A stretch of 64,000 nt of DNA from Chromobacterium rhizoryzae. GTDB taxonomy: Bacteria > Pseudomonadota > Gammaproteobacteria > Burkholderiales > Chromobacteriaceae. A program made the translations under genes and the position numbers. Position 1 is the first letter of the stretch. Each line of letters starts with the position of its first letter. Below the pieces are notes generated by a model. The model was not told the DNA's origin, searched no databases, and saw only the letters and a list, made by a program, of their open reading frames with translations. The stretch spans positions 4,216,001 to 4,280,000 of the forward strand of contig NZ_CP066126.1 of the NCBI RefSeq assembly GCF_020544465.1. The letters are read 5' to 3'. Of the stretch, positions 7,971 through 15,948 are shown piece by piece.

Positions 7971-9004
7971 GCACCGCACCGCTGAAAACCGCTACCGTAT
8001 TGGCCTTTGAACGCAAGCTGGACCCGTCCGACGCCTTGTTTCACGCCGGCGACTGGCAACAGCGCGAGCAGCACGCCGGCTGGGAGCCGGTCAGGGTCAT
8101 CGAAAAATCCGTGCGCGGCACCATTTCCAACCGCCTGAAAACCAAGGACCAGGACCCGGCCAAGCTGGACGCGCAGATTGAAAACCCCAATCTGCAAACC
8201 GTGGACGTGGCCGCGCTGCCGCACCACGCGGACACCTTGAAGATCAGCTTCACGCTGCGGGTACTGGGCAATGTCGGCGCGCCGTCCGCCTGCAACGACA
8301 GCGCCTACCAGGCCAAGCTGCGCGCCACCGTGGCCGGCTATGTGCAAGCTCACGGCTTTGCCGAGCTGGCGCGCCGCTATGCCTGCAACCTGGCCAACGG
8401 CCGCTTCCTGTGGCGCAACCGCGTGGGCGCGGAGCAGGTGGAAGTACGGGTGGCGCTGCTGGAGCAAGGCCAGCCGGCGCAGCAATGGCAGTTCGACGCG
8501 CTGGCGCTGTCCCTGCGCCACTTCGACCCCGGCAATCAGGCCGCCGCGCTGGAACAACTGGCCGCCGCCATCGCCGCCGGCCTGGCCGGCCAGCGCCATC
8601 TGCTGCTGCAAATCACCGCCTTTGCGCGGCTGGGCGCCGGCCAGGAGGTGTTCCCGTCGCAGGAGCTGATCCTGGACCGCAGCCGCGGCGACAAGAGCAA
8701 AACCCTGTACGCCATCGAGCAAGGCACGCTGAAAATCGCCGCCATCCACTCGCAGAAGCTGGGCAACGCCATCCGCACCATTGACGACTGGCACCCGGAA
8801 GCCGAACAGCTCGGCCCCATCGCGGTGGAGCCCTACGGCTCGGTCACCACGCTGGGCAAGGCCTGCCGCCAGCCCAAGGCCAAGTCCGACTTCTACACCC
8901 TGCTGGACAACTGGGTGCTGAAAGACCAGGCCCCGGCGCCGCATGATCAGCACTTTGTGCTGGCCACGCTGATCCGCGGCGGTGTGTTCGGCGCGGCGGA
9001 GTAA
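7967..9004 (+). CDS. csy3: Type I-F CRISPR Cascade backbone subunit Csy3 (Cas7f)
   Basis: The 345-aa Cas7f protein forms the six-copy backbone along the crRNA spacer. Recognisable segments are VLAFERKLDPSDALFHAG near the N-terminus, EKSVRGTISNRLK near residue 45, and the C-terminal LIRGGVFGAAE. The gene overlaps csy2 by 4 bp and is followed 3 bp later by cas6f. The sequence looks intact with no changed key segment that I can see. Confidence 0.94.
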   Translation: MSTAPLKTATVLAFERKLDPSDALFHAGDWQQREQHAGWEPVRVIEKSVRGTISNRLKTKDQDPAKLDAQIENPNLQTVDVAALPHHADTLKISFTLRVLGNVGAPSACNDSAYQAKLRATVAGYVQAHGFAELARRYACNLANGRFLWRNRVGAEQVEVRVALLEQGQPAQQWQFDALALSLRHFDPGNQAAALEQLAAAIAAGLAGQRHLLLQITAFARLGAGQEVFPSQELILDRSRGDKSKTLYAIEQGTLKIAAIHSQKLGNAIRTIDDWHPEAEQLGPIAVEPYGSVTTLGKACRQPKAKSDFYTLLDNWVLKDQAPAPHDQHFVLATLIRGGVFGAAE

Positions 9005-9007
9005 GCC

Positions 9008-9565
9008 ATGGATCACTACCTGGACATCCGGCTACGCCCGGACCCGGAGTTTGCGCCCACGCTGCTGATGAACGCGCTGTTCGCCAAGCTGCACCGCGCG
9101 CTGAGCGAACAAGGCCGCGACGACATCGGCGTCAGCTTCCCGCGCGCGGCCCCGGCCGCCGCGCTGGGCGACACCCTGCGCCTGCACGGCGGCCACGCCG
9201 CCTTGCAGCGGCTGATGGCCGGCGACTGGCTTAGCGGCATGCGCGACCACATCGCGCTGGCCGCCATCCAGCCGGTGCCGCCGCAGGCGGAAGCCTGGCA
9301 GGTGCGGCGCAAGCAGGCCAAGACCAATCCGGACAAGGAGCGCCGCCGGCTGGTGCGGCGGCTGGGCATCAGCGCGGAAGAAGCCGCGCAGCGTTTCCCG
9401 GACAGCGCCGCCCGCCGGCTAACCCTGCCCTTCCTCACCCTCAACAGCGCCAGCACCGGCCAACGTTACCAGCTGCACATCGAGCAGCGCCCAGCCCCGG
9501 CCACCCACAGCGGCCGCTTCAACGCCTTCGGCCTCAGCCCCGACGCCACCGTGCCGTGGTTCTAA
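9008..9565 (+). CDS. cas6f: CRISPR repeat endoribonuclease Cas6f (Csy4)
   Basis: The 185-aa enzyme cuts the repeat hairpin on its 3' side and stays bound to the crRNA. The N-terminal MDHYLDIRLRPDPEF and the arginine-rich helix segment around residues 98-120 (RRKQAKTNPDKERRRLVRRL) are typical; His near residue 29 (FAKLHRAL) is the expected catalytic histidine. It is the last cas gene, and the main array begins 130 bp downstream on the same strand. Confidence 0.94.
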   Translation: MDHYLDIRLRPDPEFAPTLLMNALFAKLHRALSEQGRDDIGVSFPRAAPAAALGDTLRLHGGHAALQRLMAGDWLSGMRDHIALAAIQPVPPQAEAWQVRRKQAKTNPDKERRRLVRRLGISAEEAAQRFPDSAARRLTLPFLTLNSASTGQRYQLHIEQRPAPATHSGRFNAFGLSPDATVPWF

Positions 9566-9579
9566 CCCTTTTTTTCCTG

Positions 9580-9694
9580 CCCCGCCGCCAAGCCTGTTAA
9601 ATCAAGGGCTTGGCGCGGGGAGAAATAAAAGGGTTTTTATTGGGGAAAGCGATGCTTTCCCCCGCTGGCGCGGGTTTGCGGGGGAAAGGCTCTA
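9580..9694 (+). promoter_or_regulatory. CRISPR leader with competing hairpins
   Basis: This interval separates cas6f from the first repeat. It holds an inverted repeat at 9580-9620 (CCAAGCC ... GGCTTGG inside CCCCGC ... GCGGGG). A 9-bp perfect inverted repeat GGGGAAAGC/GCTTTCCCC lies at 9642-9662, and an 11-bp one CTTTCCCCCGC/GCGGGGGAAAG at 9655-9688. The last two share the CTTTCCCC arm, so only one can form at a time. The second ends six bases before the first repeat. Confidence 0.6.
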
Positions 9695-10626
9695 GTTCTC
9701 TGCCGGGTAGGCAGCTTAGAAAGATGAGATGGTCGACGCTCTTGTCGACACCATGTTCTCTGCCGGGTAGGCAGCTTAGAAAAGGCAGCTTGTTTTTGAC
9801 GATGCGCCAGTCTGCTGTTCTCTGCCGGGTAGGCAGCTTAGAAAATTGCGTCGGCACGCCGCAGTTGCTTGCCCTTGTTCTCTGCCGGGTAGGCAGCTTA
9901 GAAATGCTGGTTCTACGGCCCCTACGGCTCAAGTTAGTTCTCTGCCGGGTAGGCAGCTTAGAAATTGTAGGTTTTGGCGCCGGTCTCGTCGCTGAGCGTT
10001 CTCTGCCGGGTAGGCAGCTTAGAAAAGCGTGTACGGCGCGCCGGGCAGCAGCTGGATGTTCTCTGCCGGGTAGGCAGCTTAGAAAATCATTGGAGCTATG
10101 CCAAATCCTATTATCCCGTTCTCTGCCGGGTAGGCAGCTTAGAAATAAACGAGCCGGCGCGGATGTTGGCCGGGCCAGTTCTCTGCCGGGTAGGCAGCTT
10201 AGAAAAACAGGAGCGAGACAGCTATTAGCATGCTCGGGTTCTCTGCCGGGTAGGCAGCTTAGAAATGATCGACGCTGCGCGCGTCATTGGCACCAAGGTT
10301 CTCTGCCGGATAGGCAGCTTAGAAATCCCTGGCAAGGCGTACCGCGCTGCGCATGATGTTCTCTGCCGGATAGGCAGCTTAGAAACATGAAAATCGATGT
10401 ACTGCTGGCGGTCGAACGTTCTCTGCCGGATGGGCAGCTTAGAAATCACCACGGCCAACGCCAGCAACCCACCGCTTGTTCTCTGCCGGATGGGCTGCTT
10501 AGAAAACCGCGCCCAGTCTGTCGGCGGCCTTGGCAAACGTTCTCTGCCGGATGGGCAGCTTAGAAAGCGAAGGGCTCACCGTGCTGAGTTCGGTACAGGT
10601 TCTCTGCCGGATGGGCAGCCTAGAAA
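9695..10626 (+). CRISPR. Type I-F CRISPR array, 16 repeats and 15 spacers
   Basis: The 28-nt repeats start with GTTCTCTGCCGG, form the Cas6f stem CTGCC/GGCAG, and end in GCTTAGAAA. Starts: 9695, 9755, 9817, 9877, 9937, 9998, 10058, 10118, 10178, 10238, 10298, 10358, 10418, 10478, 10539, 10599. Spacers are 32 nt, except 34 nt for the second and 33 nt for the fifth and fourteenth. Repeats 1-10 are identical (loop GGGTA). Repeats 11-12 have GGATA, 13-16 have GGATG, and the last two-thirds of that group carry extra changes, so the leader end is near cas6f and the old end is to the right. Reading frames across the array are not genes. Confidence 0.98.
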
Positions 10627-10663
10627 GCATCCCCAACCCCTCCCCCGCAATCCTTCCAATCAC

Positions 10664-10684
10664 GTTATTCTCAATTTGAATAAC
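10664..10684. promoter_or_regulatory. Palindrome in the AT-rich promoter region of the TonB receptor
   Basis: GTTATTC and GAATAAC form a perfect 7-bp inverted repeat 7 bp apart. The region is far more AT-rich than its surroundings and is followed by a second inverted repeat (GATTTTG ... CAAAATC, about 10728-10746). It may be an operator for the receptor gene at 10777. It does not match the Fur consensus well. Confidence 0.4.
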
Positions 10685-10776
10685 AATCTAATTTTCCAGA
10701 TTTTTAACATATATGCAATCATGCTAGATTTTGTTTTCCAAAATCAATAAAGGGCCGGCACAGCCGGCATTCCGCG

Positions 10777-13455
10777 ATGGCATATCCACATTTCACCCTC
10801 TCCGCGCTGGCGCTGGCCTTGGCAGGGCAAGCCTTGCCGGCGCTGGCCGCCGACGGCAACACGCTGGACAGCGTCACCATTACCGGGTCGCGCATTGCGC
10901 GCGCCGGCAAGGAAGGCCCCACCGGGGTCACGGTGCTGAGCGGCGCCGATATCGAAAAACAGGGTTACACCAATGTTTACGACGCGCTGAACAATCTGGC
11001 GCAGAACACCGGCTTCACTCAGGGCGCGGATTTCGGCAATACCTTCACCCCGGCCGCCAACGCCATCAGCCTGCGCGGGCTGGGGCCCAACCATACGCTG
11101 ACCTTGCTCAACGGCCGCCGCATCGCCGATTACCCGGTGGCTTACGAGGGCTCGGTCAACTTCGTCAATCTGGCCAATATCCCGGCGGCGATGATTGAGC
11201 GCATCGAGGTGCTCAACGGCGGCGCGTCGGCGATTTACGGCTCGGACGCCATCGCCGGCGTGGTCAATGTGATCCTGAAGAAGAAGGCCAACGGCACCAC
11301 GGTCAACGTCAAGGCCGGCGGCAGCGAGCATCATGGCGGCGAAAACCTGCGCCTGCAGCTGAGCGGCGGCAAGAGCTGGGACAAGCTGAATCTGGTCTAT
11401 GCGCTGGAGTTGAGCCAGCGCAACCCGATCTGGTCGCGCCAGCGCGGCTTCATGGCGGACAACACCGTCAACGGCGCGGCGCCCACCACGGTGTGGTCGC
11501 AGAAGGATGTGAGCAGCGGCAAGTTCATCGACCCCGGCGCGGCTTGCGGCGCGCTGGGCGGCTTGTACGCCGGCAGCGTGCGCGCTTACCGCAGCAGCAA
11601 GAGCAATGTCTGCGCCAGCCCGCTGGCCAGGGCCTCCTACTGGACGGTGCAGACCGCCAACCAGAGCCAGAACGGTTATCTGAGCCTGAATTACGCGCTC
11701 AACGATCACCTGGAGTTGTTCAGCGACGCGCTGCTGGCCTTCAACCACAGCGAGAACAACACCCGCGGCCCCAGCTGGACCTCGGCCGCCGGCAACGGCG
11801 GCTATTTCCTGAACCAGAACAGCGGCCGCTACGAGGTCTGGAGCCGCTTGCTGTCGCCGGAGGAGATGGGCGGCGCCAGCCGCTACAACCGCAAGTGGGA
11901 CGATGTGGCGGCCAACCTGACTTTCGGCCTGCGCGGCACGGTGCCGGACAGCAGCTGGAGTTACGAAGCCGCTTACAACGCGTCCATCTACACCAGCCAG
12001 AACATCGCGCCGCGGCTGCTGGCCAATGCAGACAGTTTCTTCCTGGGCCAGCAGCAGGGCGTGGACGCCAAGGGGGTGCCGATTTACGCGCCGTCGGCCG
12101 GGCCGTTCAACCGCCAGCTGACGCAGGCGGAGTTCGACAGCATCGCCGGGCGCTCGGTGAGCCAGAACAAGTCCTGGCTGCAGGCACTCAGCCTGAGCGG
12201 CAGTGGCGAGTTGTTCAAGCTGCCGGCCGGCGCGGTGAAGCTGGCCGGCACGCTGGAATGGGGCAGCCAGGGCTTCAGCAACGATCCGGACCCGCTGATC
12301 AATCAGGGCGCTTTCTACAACACCTCGCCGGCCGTGCACGCCGGCGGCGCCCGCTCGCGCCAGGCGCTGGGCGGCGAGTTGTTCATCCCGGTGTTGAAGC
12401 GGCTGGACCTGACGCTATCCGGCCGTTACGACCGCTACCAGCTGCCGGACAGCAGCGCCGGCAAGTTCACTTACGGCGCCGGCCTGGCGTTCCGGCCGCT
12501 GAACAGCTTGCTGCTGCGCGGCAGTTACGCCACCAGCTTCCGTGCGCCGGACATGAATTATCTGTTCCTGACCCAGAGCCGCGGCTATTACTCGTCCAGC
12601 ACCGATTACTGGCGTTGCGCCCAGGCCGACCAACCCTTGGCCAGCTGCGACTACAAAAGCATGTCGCCGGGCGCGGACTACGTGAAGAACGGCAACGCCG
12701 AACTGAAGCCGGAAAACGGCAAGTCCTACGGCTTCGGCTTTGTGTGGTCGCCCAGCAGCAGCGCGGATATTTCGGTGGATTACTGGGACATCGCCATCAA
12801 TGATCTGGTCACCGACCTGAGCGGCGACAAGCTGTTGCGCGACGAGGCGCAGTGCCGCGCCGGCGTGCTGGACGCGTCGTCCCAGCTGTGCCAGGACACA
12901 TTGCGCCGAGTGCAGCGCAATCCGGCCAATGCCTTGATCAATCCGGGCGCGATCAAGCAGATCGTGGTCAACCCAATCAATGCGGCCAGCGAGCGCACCA
13001 GCGGTTTCGACATCGCCGGCAAGCTGCGCTGGAAAACCGCCAACTGGGGCAGCTTCCTGCTGAAAGCCAATTACACCAAGGTGCTGAAGCACACTTACCA
13101 GCAGTTTGCCGGCGATGTGGAAAAGAATATGTTGAACGACCCGGAAAACACCGATTGGCCGGACAAGCTGGACACCAGCCTGAGCTGGGACATCGGCTCC
13201 TGGTCGTCCACCGTGCTGCTGACCCGCTACGGCAAGATTCCCAAGGCCAGCGGCAATGGCAATCTGACGCCCACGGTACTGGCCAATTTCAGCACTCAGT
13301 ATCAATGGAGCAAGCAGACTTCGGTGGGGCTCATCGTCAACAATGTGCTGGACACCATCAAGCGCGACGATACCAGCAACTGGCCCTACTACCCGGTGGG
13401 CAGTTATCTGCCCTATGGACGCCAGTGGTGGGTGGAGGTGAATCACAAGTTCTGA
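10777..13455 (+). CDS. TonB-dependent outer-membrane receptor
   Basis: The 892-aa protein has a signal peptide (ALALALAGQALPALAA) and an N-terminal plug domain with the TonB-box-like segment LDSVTITGSRI near residue 30. Plug motifs LRGLGPNHTLTLLNGRR and IERIEVLNGGASAIYGSDA follow, then a large beta-barrel ending in aromatic F (WWVEVNHKF). It imports an unidentified substrate across the outer membrane using TonB energy. The plug resembles the group of receptors often linked to complex organic nutrients rather than a defined siderophore family. It stands next to a MarR-GNAT regulator, and both genes separate the main CRISPR array from a further repeat pair. Confidence 0.9.
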   Translation: MAYPHFTLSALALALAGQALPALAADGNTLDSVTITGSRIARAGKEGPTGVTVLSGADIEKQGYTNVYDALNNLAQNTGFTQGADFGNTFTPAANAISLRGLGPNHTLTLLNGRRIADYPVAYEGSVNFVNLANIPAAMIERIEVLNGGASAIYGSDAIAGVVNVILKKKANGTTVNVKAGGSEHHGGENLRLQLSGGKSWDKLNLVYALELSQRNPIWSRQRGFMADNTVNGAAPTTVWSQKDVSSGKFIDPGAACGALGGLYAGSVRAYRSSKSNVCASPLARASYWTVQTANQSQNGYLSLNYALNDHLELFSDALLAFNHSENNTRGPSWTSAAGNGGYFLNQNSGRYEVWSRLLSPEEMGGASRYNRKWDDVAANLTFGLRGTVPDSSWSYEAAYNASIYTSQNIAPRLLANADSFFLGQQQGVDAKGVPIYAPSAGPFNRQLTQAEFDSIAGRSVSQNKSWLQALSLSGSGELFKLPAGAVKLAGTLEWGSQGFSNDPDPLINQGAFYNTSPAVHAGGARSRQALGGELFIPVLKRLDLTLSGRYDRYQLPDSSAGKFTYGAGLAFRPLNSLLLRGSYATSFRAPDMNYLFLTQSRGYYSSSTDYWRCAQADQPLASCDYKSMSPGADYVKNGNAELKPENGKSYGFGFVWSPSSSADISVDYWDIAINDLVTDLSGDKLLRDEAQCRAGVLDASSQLCQDTLRRVQRNPANALINPGAIKQIVVNPINAASERTSGFDIAGKLRWKTANWGSFLLKANYTKVLKHTYQQFAGDVEKNMLNDPENTDWPDKLDTSLSWDIGSWSSTVLLTRYGKIPKASGNGNLTPTVLANFSTQYQWSKQTSVGLIVNNVLDTIKRDDTSNWPYYPVGSYLPYGRQWWVEVNHKF

Positions 13456-13478
13456 ACGGCTGGCGCGCTCACGATTTA

Positions 13479-13512
13479 TTGTAATAAGCAACTATTTAGT
13501 TGTATGTTACAA
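13479..13512. promoter_or_regulatory. Nested palindromic operator of the MarR-type regulator
   Basis: A 34-bp symmetric site: TTGTAA, four bases, CAACTA, TT, TAGTTG, four bases, TTACAA. Both the outer and inner arms are perfect complements about one centre. It lies 22 bp upstream of the marR-gnat start and just after the receptor stop codon, so autoregulation by the MarR domain is likely. AAGAGGAG-type spacing is provided by AGGAGA before the ATG. Confidence 0.65.
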
Positions 13513-13534
13513 CCATTACCACAGGAGAGCGCGC

Positions 13535-14494
13535 ATGAACCCTACACCGCCGCCGCAGCTTGTCATCGACCAGATCCGCTCCGCCTCGCGGCGCATCGTG
13601 CGCGAGCTGGGTTTCATGCGCAGCACCCTGGCCATGAGCCGGCACTCCGCTTCCGCCGTGCATGCGGTGGTGGAGATCGGCCTGGCCGGCAGCTTGTCCG
13701 CCAGCCAGTTGGCGGACAAGCTGCAGCTGGAAAAATCCACGGTAAGCCGGCTGGTGCGCAAACTGACGCAGGGCGGCGAGCTGCTGGAGCAGGCCAGCCC
13801 CAGCGACGGCCGGACCAAGCTGCTGGCCTTGAGCCCATCCGGCCAGCAGCTGTTCGCGCAGTTGCAGGACTACGGACGCGGCCAGGTGGGCGGCGCCCTC
13901 GTCCACCTGTCGGCGGAGCAGCAGCGGCAGGTGGAACAAGGCCTGAATTGCTATGCGGCGGCGCTGGAAGCCAGGCACGCCGAGCACACGCCGCCGGCCG
14001 CGGCGCCCATCGCCATTGAAACCGGTTACCGTTGCGGCGCGCTGGGCAGCATTGTCGCCATGCATGCGCGCTATTACCACGCCCACGCCGGCTTCGGCGC
14101 TTTCTTCGAACGGCAGGTGGCCACCGGCCTGGCCGATTTCCTCGGCCGCCTGAGCCAGCCCGGCAATCAGCTGTGGCTGGCCTTGCGCAACGGCCGCATC
14201 ATCGGTTCATTGGTGATTGCGGCGGAGCCGGACGCGCCGGGGCAGGCGCAGCTGCGCTGGTTCATTCTGGACGAGGAGGCGCGCGGCAGCGGTCTTGGCC
14301 GCCGCATGATGGAACAGGCGATGGCGTTTTGCGATCAGCAGCGCCTCGCCGTCCGGCTGTGGACCTTCCAGGGCTTGCTGGCGGCGCGGCATTTGTACGA
14401 GGCCTTCGGCTTTGTCTTGAGCGAGGAGCGCCCAGGAGCGCGCTGGGGCGAACAGGTGGTGGAGCAGTGTTTTACACGGCCCGCCAAAAGCTAG
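13535..14494 (+). CDS. MarR-family regulator fused to a GNAT acetyltransferase
   Basis: The 319-aa protein has two domains. Residues 1-145 form a MarR winged helix with SASQLADKLQLEKSTVSRLVRKL as the recognition region. Residues 150-319 form a GNAT domain with the acetyl-CoA loop EEARGSGLGRRMMEQA and the C-terminal HLYEAFGF motif. Such fusions are a recognised class; the acetyl acceptor is unknown. It is 79 bp after the TonB receptor gene on the same strand, behind its own palindromic operator. An additional CRISPR repeat pair begins 10 bp after its stop. Confidence 0.9.
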   Translation: MNPTPPPQLVIDQIRSASRRIVRELGFMRSTLAMSRHSASAVHAVVEIGLAGSLSASQLADKLQLEKSTVSRLVRKLTQGGELLEQASPSDGRTKLLALSPSGQQLFAQLQDYGRGQVGGALVHLSAEQQRQVEQGLNCYAAALEARHAEHTPPAAAPIAIETGYRCGALGSIVAMHARYYHAHAGFGAFFERQVATGLADFLGRLSQPGNQLWLALRNGRIIGSLVIAAEPDAPGQAQLRWFILDEEARGSGLGRRMMEQAMAFCDQQRLAVRLWTFQGLLAARHLYEAFGFVLSEERPGARWGEQVVEQCFTRPAKS

Positions 14495-14504
14495 CCGCGC
14501 GCCG

Positions 14505-14593
14505 TGCTTCTGCCGGATGGGCCGCTTAGAAACAGCGGTCCCGTGTGGTGATGGTGCCGATGGGGCTCACTGCCGGATAAACAGCATTAGAAA
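14505..14593 (+). CRISPR. Displaced CRISPR trailer: repeat, 32-nt spacer, repeat
   Basis: Two degenerate repeats at 14505-14532 and 14565-14593 have the same orientation as the main array and are separated by exactly 32 nt. The first has the GGATGGG loop seen only in the oldest repeats (13-16) of the main array and an intact CTTAGAAA handle. The second has one extra base (CATTAGAAA) and altered loop. This pair is most simply the far end of the main array, cut off by the 3.9-kb segment carrying the TonB receptor and marR-gnat. Confidence 0.8.
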
Positions 14594-14596
14594 TGC

Positions 14597-14627
14597 AAAA
14601 AACCCACCGCTTGCGCGATGGGTTTTT
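14597..14627 (-). terminator. Terminator of the tRNA-Arg/tRNA-Glu operon
   Basis: A hairpin AAAAACCCA ... TGGGTTTTT with a short TTGC loop follows tRNA-Glu on the reverse strand and ends in T6. It also abuts the displaced CRISPR repeat on its other side, where it could act on forward-strand transcripts as well. Confidence 0.8.
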
Positions 14628-14634
14628 CTGAATC

Positions 14635-14709
14635 TGGCGTCCCCACGGGGAATCGAACCCCGGCTACCGCCGTGAAAGGGCGGTGTTCTAACCGCTAAAC
14701 TATAGGGAC
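14635..14709 (-). tRNA. tRNA-Glu (anticodon TTC)
   Basis: The reverse strand folds as a standard 75-nt tRNA: acceptor GTCCCTA paired with TGGGGAC, anticodon stem-loop CCGCCCTTTCACGGCGG with TTC, T-arm GGGGTTCGATTCCCC, and encoded CCA. It is six bases downstream of tRNA-Arg in the same transcription unit. Confidence 0.97.
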
Positions 14710-14715
14710 AGCAAG

Positions 14716-14792
14716 TGGCGCACCCGGAGCGATTCGAACGCCCGACCCTCTGGTTCGTAGCCAGATACTCTATCCAACTGAGCTACGGGTGC
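14716..14792 (-). tRNA. tRNA-Arg (anticodon ACG)
   Basis: The reverse strand gives a 77-nt tRNA: acceptor GCACCCG paired with CGGGTGC, D-arm AGCTCAGTTGGATAGAGT, anticodon loop with ACG inside CTGGCTACGAACCAG, and encoded CCA. The ACG anticodon is read as ICG after deamination. It is the first gene of the Arg-Glu tRNA operon. Confidence 0.97.
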
Positions 14793-14900
14793 GCTGATTG
14801 GCTTAGAAAGAGGGATTCGTGAAAATACCCGCTCTCAAACAACCAAACCCTTGAATTCTCTAGCAGCAGCGCTTGCTGTGCTGTCGATCAAGAGGCGCAC

Positions 14901-14929
14901 AGTATGTGTCCTTTACTGGACCTTGTCAA
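14901..14929 (-). promoter_or_regulatory. Promoter of the tRNA-Arg/tRNA-Glu operon
   Basis: On the reverse strand a consensus -35 TTGACA (14929-14924) and a -10 CATACT (14906-14901) are exactly 17 bp apart, about 110 bp upstream of tRNA-Arg. Confidence 0.7.
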
Positions 14930-15607
14930 CAGCTTGCTCTGAAATTTTTCCAAACCCGCAAAATGGAGAAAATTTTCATAAAGCCATGCCTGACTCAACA
15001 AAACTCGCAATTTTCCCCGCCCGGCCTAGAGCAAGCGCTACCCGCCGATTCTCATTTGTACGGTTCATTTTGGGTATGGCGTGTGGGCATCCTTCCGGTT
15101 CGCCGATGGCGATGGCAGGTATGGGGATAGCGGCGGCTACTCGCTGCTCGACGAAGTGCCCTGGCAAGCTAGACCAAAAGTATTCAATTTGGATGTTTTC
15201 GGCTGATTCAAACGTCCAACCAAGGTACAAGTTTCATCAGCTTTAACCCCTCAATCGAATCCAGCTGATGGCCTTGTTAATGAAAGGCTTTCAGCGGCTT
15301 TTGATGGCGGTTCACTCCGTTCCCCCTGGGAGAAAATGCACGCATGGCCAAATTGGCCAGACTGCAGAAGCGGCGCCTGCGGATGCGGATGATCCCCATG
15401 CCCTGTTCCGCAAAGAAAAGCTGTACCCGGTCATTGAGCAAGTTGGCCCCCGTTCGACGGGTCGCCGCAGCGACCTAGACCGGAGCCGTTCCCTCCTTAC
15501 CTGTTCCCTGGTTGCGACAAGCTCAAGCAAGATTATCGACAACGATAAATTTCCTGCAGAATACCAATGTCCTATTTATCGTTTAACAATAAACCCAGGA
15601 GGAGGAA
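14930..15607. other. Gene-poor, decayed segment between tRNA genes
   Basis: No intact gene is convincing here. From about 15070 to 15206 one forward frame reads like the end of a real protein (FADGDGRYGDSGG, then SLLDEVPWQARPKVFN, stop), and the frame before it (LYGSFWVW) seems to continue it after a frameshift, so a broken gene is possible. I recognise no family. The stretch from 15250 to 15600 shows only scattered short frames and an AGGAGGAGG ribosome site at 15598-15606 that belongs to the next gene. Confidence 0.4.
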
Positions 15608-15945
15608 ATGATGCCTAGCCGTCCGAACCTTTTGTCTACGACCCGCCTGGTCTTGCGCGCCCTGCTCAGCCTGAACCTCATATTCGGCATGGGAATTGGG
15701 GCACTTTTGCTTGCCAGCTTTATCGCGCCGCCCGGCTGCAAGCCATTGCTTGGGCGCTGCTCGCCATACAAATTCTCAACCTTGCCGTCGGCGCGGTTTG
15801 CGCAAGCGTATCCATGACCTACCCGTTGGACATTGGGTGGAGCCCTTCGGTCGATGGATGGCTATCTGTATTGCTGCTGTTTATTCTGGCGCGAGTATTT
15901 GATGCAGGAACGAAAATGCGTATCGATTTGGAAGGAACCGTATAA
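15608..15945 (+). pseudogene. Broken DUF2975 membrane protein gene
   Basis: The first 38 codons (MMPSRPNLLSTTRLVLRALL and the membrane segment GIGALLLASFIA) are a typical DUF2975 N-terminus. The typical C-terminus is found in another frame: AARLQAIAWALLAIQILN, then LLLFILARVFDAGTKM and the ending RIDLEGTV at 15945. The middle (roughly a third of the family's normal length of about 180 aa) is missing at about 15720 and the frame changes there. A strong ribosome site is kept. DUF2975 proteins are normally paired with the small XRE regulator that follows; loss of the membrane partner leaves the regulator alone. Confidence 0.8.
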
Positions 15946-15948
15946 GCC

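Noticed and set aside
5605..9565. Type I-F3 transposon-associated CRISPR system
   Set aside because: Csy1 and Csy2 are separate full-length genes and there are no tnsA, tnsB, tnsC or tniQ genes nearby.
9610..10536. Open frames across the CRISPR array on both strands
   Set aside because: The repeating peptide (SLPGRQLRK and similar) is only the translated CRISPR repeat.
10664..10684. Fur box before the TonB receptor
   Set aside because: It is palindromic but matches the Fur consensus poorly, so it is listed only as an unassigned palindrome.
14851..15246. 131-codon frame after the tRNA genes
   Set aside because: It starts inside the tRNA promoter region, changes character halfway, and no family is recognisable; treated as decayed DNA.
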